A DNA stretch of 64,000 nucleotides from the NCBI GenBank assembly GCA_947044365.1, contig OX345636.1, forward strand, positions 23,469,466 to 23,533,465. Reading direction: 5' to 3'. Position 1 is the stretch's first letter, and each line of letters begins with the position of its first letter. A model generated the notes under the pieces. It worked only from the letters and a program-made list of their open reading frames with translations, did not search any database and was not told the origin of the DNA. The stretch is from Petrosia ficiformis (taxonomy: Eukaryota; Porifera; Demospongiae; Haplosclerida; Petrosiidae). This document shows, in pieces, positions 11,840 to 20,775 of the stretch. Both the position numbers and the translations under genes were made by a program.

Positions 11840-12420
11840 TGATACTTATCTCTACTGGGATATCATTTTGTGGAAGGCAAGACGTTCAGAAAACCTTTTG
11901 AAGTCAGTGGGAGAAATCCGTTCAACAAGGAAAATCACAGTGTGTGCATAGTGATGAAGAACAAGTCTGAGGTCTTCAACAAAGTTCAAGGAGTGTAGTC
12001 TCTTTATAATAGGAACTTTACGATCAGATACTGGTGGGGAATATCTCTCTAAGGAGTTCATGTCTTACTTACTGGTATGGCTTACGCCTGCATTACAGAT
12101 TGTGAAAGGAAAGGAAAACCGAACAAGAAAGCAGAAACACCAAGTGGATGTGGTCACAGCCTTTCTAGATTGTGGAACACAGTTTTCAAGGAATACATGG
12201 AATCTACTAACTTCAAACAAAGTAGAGGTGATTCTTGTATTTTTGTCAGGAGTGAAGGGACTGACTTAACAATCATCACAAAGACCCTGGAAATGATGAG
12301 GAGAATAAAAGGACATTCTAGAGATACGCTTCAAGATGAAGGACCTCACAATTGCCTGGGGATTACTGTTGAATATGATGAAGAGCACCAGAAGCAGCAT
12401 ATTCACACTATCTGATGAAA
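11840..12420 (+). pseudogene. Copia internal region, unit 1: integrase core and RT remnants
   Basis: After the second LTR come an ARRSENLLKSVGEIRST-like piece, MKNKSEVFNKVQ, and an out-of-frame GTLRSDTGGEYLSKEF, a hallmark of the copia integrase core near 12010-12055. A deletion then leads to reverse-transcriptase pieces: TDCERKGKPNKKAETPSGCG, then SRGDSCIFVRSEGTDLTII and NCLGITVEYDEEH. At least three frames are needed. RNase H and the catalytic YxDD region are not seen. Confidence 0.78.
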
Positions 12421-13390
12421 AACATCCATGGATATTTTAAATACATCACTAATATAGTGACCAACTCAACAATTAACTTGTAAGTGAATATAAATGCCAA
12501 CGTATGTGCATATTCTATCTAAACACGCCTCACCCCCTTGTTGCAGAACATTTTATTATGTGTCTGTTGGTATTATTAGTTGTACTGTATACATGTATCA
12601 TAATGTACATAGTAGAAATAATTTATAAATGATAATAATTATGTTTGGTGATACTACATTGGATGAAACACGTCTATGGATATTTGAGATTCATCATGGA
12701 TATTTTAAATACATCACTAATGTAGTGACCAACTCAACAATTAACTTGTAAGTGAATATAAATGCCAACGTATGTGCATATTCTATCTAAACACGCCTCA
12801 CCCCCTTGTTGCAGAACATTTTATTATGTGTCTGTTGGTATTATTAGTTGTACTGTATACATGTATCATAATGTACATAGTAGAAATAATTTATAAATGA
12901 TAATAATTATGTTTGGTGATACTACATTGGATGAAACACGTCTATGGATATTTGAGATTCATCATGGATATTTTAAATACATCACTAATGTAGTGACCAA
13001 CTCAACAATTAACTTGTAAGTGAATATAAATGCCAACGTATGTGCATATTCTAAACAAGCCTCACCCCCTTGTTGCAGAACATTTTATTATGTGTCTGTT
13101 GGTATTATTAGTTGTACTGTATACATGTATCATAATATGTATTGCTAAACAAGCCTCAGTCCCTTGTTGCAGAACATTTTATTTTGTGTCTGTCAGTGGT
13201 AGTATATATATGTAATATACATAGTAGAATATGTGTGGTGATACTCCATTGGATGAAACACGTCCATGGATAGTTGAATTCATAACTAATGTGATGACTA
13301 CAAACTCAACATTAACCTTGAGGTGCATATATTCTAAGCAAGCCTCACCCCGTTGTTGCAATGAACTTTACTTTATGTCTGTTTGTCATT
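12420..13390. repeat. Satellite-like block, unit 2, with 267-bp period
   Basis: CATGGATATTTTAAATACAT recurs at 12428, 12695 and 12963, a period of 267-268 bp. Each copy also has ATGCCAACGTATGTGCATAT, CACCCCCTTGTTGCAGAACA and GTACTGTATACATGTATCAT. The last part matches the diverged end of the unit 1 block. Each unit contains a short frame for a hydrophobic peptide (see findings). Confidence 0.9.
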
Positions 13391-13774
13391 GTTAGTATAT
13401 AGAGCATGTAAATTAATTATTTATAAGCAAACAGGGTGCATTTTAACACAATATAAACAGAGACTACCATGTAGTGAATACTGATTATCTATGTTTCAAC
13501 ATGTTTTTTGCAACTTGTAAATGCCAGATGTGTAGAATATTCCTCCCATCAATTTTATTTCCAATTTCTTTTTATAATTTGTTACATACTTACATTATAA
13601 TCATATTCACAGCCAGGATAAATTGTTCCACAATTAAGTTTTGGAATTTTAGTTATTGTTTGTTGCATAGTGTGTTGCAGGATGTTCTGCCACCAATATT
13701 TACAAGTTTCCAATTAGCTTTTGTCTTTAAGGTGTTATTATGTACTCTGTTAATTACGATTGATTAAATACAGT

Positions 13775-13900
13775 AGCACAGAAGAATGTGTGAGACTCAC
13801 ACTTTCCTCTCTGAACCTAGCATCAAACAAGCTGTTTTTCGGGGTCAGGTGATATTTGAGAAGAGAGGAGTAGGCTATCTCAACCTGAACTTCAAGAAGT
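13775..13900 (+). repeat. Short segment, inverted relative to unit 1
   Basis: It runs from AGCACAGAAGAATGTGTGAG to GAACTTCAAGAAGT and is the reverse complement of 8434-8579 without that copy's 20-nt insert. The spacer of unit 3 does not contain it. In unit 2 the neighbouring spacer, including the captured Tc1-like fragment, is deleted. Confidence 0.8.
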
Positions 13901-14013
13901 GTAATCAAATCAATACAATTCGTTTTTAATAAACAAAGGTAGTACTAATATCATTACAAAACATAGTCAAATTAATTTAAGAGGATGTGTTGGGTGGTGT
14001 ATACGCAATAAAA

Positions 14014-14503
14014 TGTTAGACATCATGTTTTTGTAAAGATTCCTGGATAAGAACAGGATGCTTGCATTTGTAAACCAATACACACTTTTTCACAAGAAAT
14101 AGTAACAATTTTTATACAAAAATTATATGCAACGAGAACGAATCCAACTTTGTAAAAATTGTTCGTGTCCACGAAATGTTGTTCTGGCAGCTGAAATTCA
14201 AGCAGATAATCTTAAGCATCTGGTAAAACGAAATAAGGTTTTCACACATAAAGTTAGTAGATTAGTAACTCTTTGTTAGATATCTACAGGTTGTGATACC
14301 ATTATCATAATTTCACTATAAAAATGCTCAATTCTACAAATATGAAAGTGTCATATCTGAATATTTTACAACATCCCAGATTATTCTACTACAAAAGTGT
14401 ACATTATAGATATAGTTATAGATTTTGAAACATATTGGAACCAATAGCTGATTACATGGATTTCACACAGTTTTATGCATAGTGGAACTGTTGACTGACT
14501 ATA
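14014..14503 (+). repeat. Copia LTR, unit 2, left
   Basis: Nearly identical to 8951-9440 (TGTTAGACATCATG to CTGACTATA). Gag of unit 2 starts 83 bp downstream. Confidence 0.75.
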
Positions 14504-15929
14504 GGGTCTTTACGTTGTAGTAATAAATTGATTTTATTTATTGTGTCTGTTTGAGAAGAATTGGAGCTTTATAATTTACAGAAGGATGGCTGAAGTTGAT
14601 AAATGGTCAATAAATAAGTTGGATTCATCCAACTGGACGACATGGAAATTCCAGATGAAGTATCTTCTGTTAGCGAAGTGTCTGTGGCAGATCGTGAACG
14701 GAACAGACGTTTTATGGGAAACTCCAACAGCCCAGCAGGAAGTGGATTTCACAAAGAAGTCTCAGATGGCATTTTTAACCATAGTAATGTCGATAAGTTC
14801 ACCACAACTATACCTGATCACTTCTTGTGAAGAATCGGCAGCTGCATAGACGACTTTACGAGATCATTTTGAGCGGGATACACTGGTGAACAAGTTGATG
14901 CTAAAAAAGCAGTACTTCAGAATGGAGATGAAGGAAGACACATCTGTTCAAGAGCACATCAAGTAAGGAATTAACAGACAGGTTAGCGGCTATCAATGCA
15001 CCAATGGAAGGAAGATCAAGTCGTCACTCTTTTGATAAGTCAACCTTCAAGTTACTCTACTCTTGTGACAGCCTTAGAAGCTAGGGATACCATCAGTCAC
15101 TCTGAGTTACGTTCAACAGTTGCTTATTTGTGAGGAGCAGAAATTAAAGGAAGATAGTAAGCTGGATGGAAGGATGGATGCAGGAGCAAGACAAGCACTC
15201 TTTAGAAAGCAGGAATCTCAGAAAAGTGGAAGAAAGATGCTACTTGTGTGGGGAGCCTGGACATTTTCTTCGGGATTGTCCAAAGAATCATAGTCAAAAG
15301 GTTTCAAAGTATACTCATCTTCTCAAGTCTTCAACAAGTTCAATGAGTTTGAGTTGTGCACACTAATGAGTGTAGTCTCTCTCAATAGGAACTTTACAAT
15401 CAGATAATGTCTTACAGTGAAGAGGGATACAGCATTATACAGCTCCATACTCACCTTCTCAAAATGGAGTTGCAGAAAGGATCAATCGAACCTTAATGGA
15501 GTCTGCACGTGCCAAGCAGGACTACCACAACACTACTGGGCAGTGGCTACTGCTGCTTACCTGAGGAATTGAACACCTACAAGAGCCTTGAAGGTGAAGA
15601 AGACACCCAATCTCAGTCAATATTGAGTGTTTGGTTGTATGGCTTACGCCTATATTTCAGATGGTGAAAGGAAAACTACGTTTCATTGGATACAGTCTTC
15701 AAACGAAGGGCACATTGAAGATCACTATACATCGGGATGTAATCTTTAACGAGTCTGATTTTCAACACGACTCAACTGCAGTAGAAGTTTGTGAGAAAGT
15801 CAATGGTCATGACAAAGATGAAGACATTCTAGTGGAACGAGTGGAACAACCAGAGGACGTACAGGAGGACCAATAACGTTATCCTAGGGGACAGAGAACT
15901 ATACCAGTCAGGTATGAACTTGATGAATA
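14504..15929 (+). pseudogene. Ty1/copia internal region, unit 2: gag, zinc knuckle, integrase remnants
   Basis: Gag begins at ATG 14586 and reads to a nonsense codon at the WTT position (TAG, 14847). Pieces continue in other frames (KKQYFRMEMKEDTSVQEHIK, then ELTDRLAAINAPMEG). At 15166-15366 a clear CCHC zinc knuckle follows (CYLCGEPGHFLRDC). Integrase C-terminal pieces follow, including AERINRTLMESARAKQ, YWAVATAAYLR and a tail with LRFIGYSLQTKGTLKI and NESDFQHDSTAVEVCEKV. Protease and the integrase core are missing between the knuckle and the C-terminal part. This is the best preserved of the three internal regions and still non-autonomous. Confidence 0.86.
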
Positions 15930-16384
15930 TGTTGTGTTGATCATGTTTTTGTAAGTATTCCAGGTTATAAACAGGATTGCTTGCATTTGTAAACGAATAC
16001 ACACTTTTTCACAGAAATAGAATAATTATGTGAAACGGGTACAAATCCAACATTGTAAAAAATTGTTTGTGTCCACCAAATGTTCTGACAGCTGAAATTC
16101 AAGCAGTTAATCTTAAGCATCTGGTAAAACGAAATAACGTTTTCACATGCACAGTCACATAAAGTTAGTAGATTAGTAACTCTTTGTTACCATTATCATA
16201 ATTTTACTGTAAAATTCTACAAATATGAATGTGTCATACCTGAATATTAACATCCCAGATTATTTACTACAAAAGTGTACATGTAAATATAAGTGAATCA
16301 TAATAGTGAATCATATTGAAACCATTAGCTGATTACATGGATTTTACACAGTGTTATGCATAGTGGAACAATTGACTGACTACA
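15930..16384 (+). repeat. Copia LTR, unit 2, right (uninterrupted)
   Basis: It runs from TGTTGTGTTGATCATG to TTGACTGACTACA, 455 bp. It preserves the empty site of the nested hAT seen in unit 1. Confidence 0.78.
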
Positions 16385-16880
16385 TGATACCTATCTCTAC
16401 TGGGATATCATTTTGTGGAAGGCAAGACGTTCAGAAAACCTTTCGAAGTCAGTGGGAGAAATCCGTTCAACAAGGAAAATCACAGTGTGTGCATAGTGAT
16501 GTATTGTGGACCCATGCCTATAGAGTCTATTGAGTTCGTGTCTTACTTACTGGTATGGCTTACGCCTACATTACAGATTGTGAAAGGAAAGGAAAACCGA
16601 ACAAGAAAGCAGAAACACCAAGTGGATGTGGTGTGGTCACAGCCTTTCTAGATTGTGGAACACATGGAATCTTACTAACTTCAAACAAAGTAGAGGTGAT
16701 TCTTGTATTTTTGTCAGGAGTGAAGGGACTGACTTAACAATCATCACAAAGACCCTGGAAATGATGAGGAGAATAAAGGACATTCTAGAGATACGCTTCA
16801 AGATGAAGGACCTCACAATTGCCTGGGGATTACTGTTGAATATGATGAAGAGCACGAGAAGCAGCATATTCACACTATCT
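16385..16880 (+). pseudogene. Copia internal region, unit 2: RT remnants
   Basis: This is the counterpart of 11840-12420 with a further deletion that removes the integrase GTLRSDTGGEYL part. RT pieces remain (TDCERKGKPNKKAETPSGCG, then KQSRGDSCIFVRSEGTDL, then KDILEIRFKMKDLTIAW) in at least two frames. Confidence 0.75.
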
Positions 16881-17700
16881 GATGAAAAACATCCATGGAT
16901 ATTTAAATACATCACTAATATAGTGACCAACTCAACAATTAACTTGTATGTGCATATTCTAAACAAGCCTCACCCCCTTGTTGCAGAACATTTTATTATG
17001 TGTCTGTTGGTATTATTAGTTGTACTGTATACATGTATCATAATATACATAGTAGAAATAATTTATAAATGATAATAATTATGTTTGGTGATACTACATT
17101 GGATGAAACACGTCTATGGATATTTGAGATTCATCATGGATATTTTAAATACATCACTAATGTAGTGACCAACTCAACAATTAACTTGTAAGTGAATATA
17201 AATGCCAACGTATGTGCATATTCTAAACAAGCCTCACCCCCTTGTTGCAGAACATTTTATTATGTGTCTGTTGGTATTATTAGTTGTACTGTATACATGT
17301 ATCATAATATACATAGTAGAAATAATTATGTTTGGTGATACTACATTGGATGAAACACGTCTATGGATATTTGAGATTCATTTACTAATGTGGTTACCAC
17401 CAACTCAATATTAACTTTTAAGTGAATTTAAATGTCTTGTGTGAGGCTGTATCTGTATGTATTGCTAAACAAGCCTCAGTCCCTTGTTGTAGAACATTTT
17501 ATTTTGTGCCTGTCATTGGTAGTATATATATGTAATATACATAGCAGAATATGTGTGGTGATACTCCATTGGATGAAACAAGTCCATGGATAGTTGAATT
17601 CATAACTAATGTGATGACTACAAACTCAATATTAACTTTGAGGTGCATCGTTGTTGCAATGAACTTTATTTTATGTCTGCTTGTCATTGTTAGTATATAG
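16881..17700. repeat. Satellite-like block, unit 3
   Basis: Same family as 12420-13390, with CATGGATATT-type starts near 16890 and 17138, followed by the diverged end (TTGATGAACAAGTCCATGGA-like variants). Confidence 0.87.
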
Positions 17701-17731
17701 AGCAGTTGCATGTAAATTAATTATTTATAAG

Positions 17732-18546
17732 CAGAGCTAAAAATAACATCCGGACAACGGTCAATTTCCGTGCAAATCTCGGTCATGGCCACTCAAATAA
17801 TAGCACACTTGGTCATTATGTCCAGACAAAATTTTGAAAAATGCATGATATAATTAACTAGCTAACAACACAAGAATTCTTACATTGATGAAGACTTTTT
17901 TGTTGTCAAAGATAGTTATTTAAACACTCCATCTTTTAACCATCTAAGTTGCGTTTTTCTTTTACATCTGTCTTCTCCATTTTTTCATGTTTGCTTAAGC
18001 AGCATAATTAAGCGCGCATGCGCAAAGCATACACACGTGTGAGTTATTATAGTGTAACAGCTGTTAAAGCTTTGAAGTGTTTTTATAATGAAGCGAAGCC
18101 ATTCAGGGCAAGATGTTGATGAGCCTTCTAAGAAAAGAAGTGTTACCCATTTAACCTTTACAAAGTGGCAGACAGAGCTGGACAAGGAGCTTCAGACTAT
18201 GTCCTGGCTGGACTGTGAAGTAAAGAATGAAGGTGTGAAGAAGATGGTAACCAAGCTGTCTTGTAAAGTGTGTCGCAAATTTAAATCTAAGATTGCTGGT
18301 CGGCGAAATTATAGTAATAAGTGGATTGTGGGAGCATTATAGGCATTAACTCCATGTACAACTCTTTTTTTTCGATACAGTGACACTGTATTGAGTTATA
18401 CATGGAGCTAATCGTACATTATTGTCTAATTATCTATTTAATATATCATTAAGTGATGACCACTCAAAATAACCCAATGTCCGGGCAAATTTCAATATGT
18501 CTGGACAAAGTGACCAGTCAACATGTGAATGTTATTTTTAGCTCTG
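17732..18546 (+). mobile_element. Internally deleted hAT-like element, 815 bp, with exact ends
   Basis: Perfect 18-bp inverted ends CAGAGCTAAAAATAACAT are flanked by the 5-bp duplication ATAAG (17727-17731 and 18547-18551). The empty site is seen in unit 1 near 8097-8110 (TTTATAAGCAAACAGGG). A 5-bp duplication with CAG...CTG ends fits the hAT subgroup that makes 5-bp duplications. Subterminal motifs of the type TGTCCRGACAAA occur near both ends (17749, 17810, 18478, 18500), as expected for transposase binding. The interior has one zinc-finger ORF and an imperfect hairpin around TAACTCCATGTACAACTC (18351-18415). Confidence 0.93.
18088..18342 (+). CDS. hAT N-terminal zinc-finger domain, open reading frame
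   Basis: 84 codons, starting MKRSHSGQDVDEPSKKRSV with a basic nuclear-localisation-like stretch. The domain KWQTELDKELQTMSWLDCE, LSCKVCRKFKSKIAGRRNYS and NKWIVGAL has the C-x2-C knuckle and the RRNYSxKWIVGA signature of hAT-derived proteins of the ZNF862/C17orf113 type. The ORF stops where the conserved domain ends, at the internal deletion. It is intact, so the element could still encode a DNA-binding-only protein; whether it does is unknown. A GCGCGCATGCGC motif lies about 75 bp upstream of the ATG. Confidence 0.75.
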   Translation: MKRSHSGQDVDEPSKKRSVTHLTFTKWQTELDKELQTMSWLDCEVKNEGVKKMVTKLSCKVCRKFKSKIAGRRNYSNKWIVGAL

Positions 18547-18714
18547 ATAAGCAAACAGGGTGCATTTTAACACAATATAAACAGAGACTACCACATGTAG
18601 TGAATACTGATTAACTATGTTTCAACATTTTTTGCAACTTGTAAATGCCAGATGTGTAGAATATTCCTCCCATCAATTTTGTTTCCAATTTCTTTTTATA
18701 ATTTGTTATATACT

Positions 18715-19013
18715 TACATTATAATCATATTCACAGCCAGGATAAATTGTTCCACAATTAAGTTTTGGAGTTATTGTTTGTTGCATAGTGTGTTGCAGGA
18801 TGTTCTGCCACCAATACTTAATTGATTACAAGTTTCCAATTAGCTTTTGTCTTTAAGGTGTTACATTATAATCATATTCACAGCCAGGATAAATTGTTCC
18901 ACAATTATGTTTTGGAATTTTAGTTATTGTTTGTTGCATAGTGTGTTGCAGGATGTTCTGCCACCAATATTTAATTGATTAAAAGTTTCCAATTAGCTTT
19001 TGTCTTTAAGGTG
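18715..19013. repeat. 146-bp tandem duplication in the unit 3 spacer
   Basis: The segment from TTACATTATAATCATATTCA to TTTGTCTTTAAGGTGTTA occurs twice in tandem here but once in units 1 and 2. Confidence 0.88.
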
Positions 19014-19193
19014 TTATTATGTACTCTGTTAATTACGATTGAATAATACAGTATTTATCGATAATCGATAAAATTGGCTGATACAAATATCCATATAATA
19101 CAAACTTTTTCACTCAGTGGCATGAGCTTAGTTTCTCAATAATAAAAATTAGAACATACAAAAGAAATGGCATGCCAACTGTTGGGAATGACC

Positions 19194-19264
19194 GTTTACC
19201 AACAGTTTGCCCTTTTCTTTAAAGAAACATTTAGCCTTTCTTGACATATGTTTGAGATCATTAC
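19194..19264 (-). pseudogene. Captured Tc1-like transposase fragment, unit 3 copy
   Basis: Same minus-strand NDLKHMSRKAKCFFKEKGK fragment as at 8825-8894, in the same position relative to the LTR. Confidence 0.65.
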
Positions 19265-19320
19265 AAAACATAGTCGAATTAATTTAAGAGGATGTGTTGG
19301 GTGGTGCATACCCAATAAAA

Positions 19321-19805
19321 TGTTAGACATCATGTTTTTGTAAAGATTCCTGGATAAGAACAGGATGCTTGCATTTGTAAACCAATACACACTTTTTCAC
19401 AAGAAATAGTAACTATTTTTATACAAAAATTATGTGAAACGGGTACAAATCCAACATTGTAAAAATTGTTCGTGTCCACCAAATGTTGTTCTGGTAGCTG
19501 AAATTCCAGCAGATAATCTTAAGTGGTAAAACAAAATAAGGTTTTCACACATAAAGTTAGTAGATTAGTAACTCTTTGTTAGATATCTACAGGTAGTGAT
19601 ACCATTATCATAATTTCACTATAAAAATGCTCAATTCTACAAATATGAAAGTGTCATATCTGAATATTTTACAACATCCCAGATTATTCTACTACAAAAG
19701 TGTACATATAGATATAGTTATAGATTTTGAATCATATTGGAACCAATAGCTGATTACATGGATTTCACACAGTTTTATGCATAGTGGAACTGTTGACTGA
19801 CTATA
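19321..19805 (+). repeat. Copia LTR, unit 3, left
   Basis: It runs from TGTTAGACATCATG to CTGACTATA, with small internal deletions compared with units 1 and 2. Confidence 0.75.
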
Positions 19806-20775
19806 TGGTCTTTATGTTGTAGTAATAAATTGATTTTATTGTGTCTGTTTGAGAAGAATTGGAGCTTTATAATTTACAGAAGGATGGCTGAAGTTAATAA
19901 ATAAGTTGGATTCATCCAACTGGACGACATGGAAATTCCAGATGAAGCATCTTCTGTTAGCGAAGTGTCTGTGGCGGATCGTGAACGGAACAGAGGTTTT
20001 ATGGGAAACTCCAACAGCCCAGCAGGAAGTGGATTTCACCAAAGAAGTCTCAGAAGGCATTTTTAACCATAGTAATGTCGATAAGTTCACCACAACTATA
20101 CCTGATCACTTCTTGTGAAGAATCGGCAGCTGCATAGACGACTTTACGAGATGATTTTGAGCGGGATACACTGGTGAACAAGTTGATGCTAAAAAAGCAG
20201 TACTTCAGAATGGAGATGAAGGAAGACACATCTGTTCAAGAGCACATCAAGTAAGGAATTAACGGACAGGTTAGCGGCTATCAATGCACCAATAGAAGGA
20301 AGATCAAGTCGTCACTCTTGTGACAGCCTTAGAAGCTAGGGATACCATCAGTCACTCTGAGCTACGTTCAACAGTTGCTTATTTGTGAGGAGCAGAAATT
20401 AAAGGAAGATAGTAAGCTGGATGGAAGGATGGAAGCAGGAGCAGGACAAGCACTCTTTAGAAAGCAGGAAGACATCAACACAAGAAAGATGCTACTGGTG
20501 TGGGGAGCCTGGACATTTTCGTCGGGATTGTCCGAAGAATCATAGTCAAAAGGTTTCAAAGTATACTCATCTTCTCAAGTCTGTGAGTTCGAGTTGTGCA
20601 CACTAATGAGTGTAGTCTCTCAATATAGGAACTTTACAATCAGATAATGTCTTACAGCAAAGAGGGATACAGCATTACAGCTCCATACTCACCTTCTCAA
20701 AATGGAGTTGCAGAAAGGATCAATCGAACCTTAATGGAGTCTGCACGTGCCAAGCAGGACTACCACAACACTACT
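19806..20775 (+). pseudogene. Ty1/copia internal region, unit 3, cut off by another element
   Basis: Gag ATG is at 19884, but a 15-bp deletion puts a stop after MAEVNK. The downstream frame KLDSSNWTTWKFQMKHLLLA is otherwise kept. The zinc knuckle CYWCGEPGHFRRDC is at 20485-20526. The integrase piece stops inside CCACAACACTACT at 20775, where unit 2 continues GGGCAGTGG. The following sequence belongs to the next element. Confidence 0.84.

Larger units (their letters stand above)
7150..20775 (+). repeat. Three head-to-tail copia-containing repeat units
   Basis: The region is three directly repeated units: about 7150-12420, 12421-16880 and 16881-20775. Units 1 and 2 have the order: satellite block, AT-rich spacer, LTR, gag/zinc-knuckle/integrase remnants, second LTR, integrase/RT remnants, then the next satellite block. 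Unit 3 has the same order up to the integrase, where it is cut off by another element. Long stretches are nearly identical between units, so duplication of the whole block is recent relative to decay of the genes. Differences between units are insertions: hAT elements in units 1 and 3, an inverted short segment between units 1 and 2, and a 146-bp tandem duplication in unit 3. A collapsed or mis-joined assembly could mimic this, but the different insertions argue for real copies. Confidence 0.88.

Noticed and set aside
7160..17700. Regularly spaced repeats as a CRISPR array
   Set aside because: The units are 130-270 bp, imperfect, and belong to a satellite inside retrotransposon units; there are no short direct repeats with unique spacers and no cas genes.
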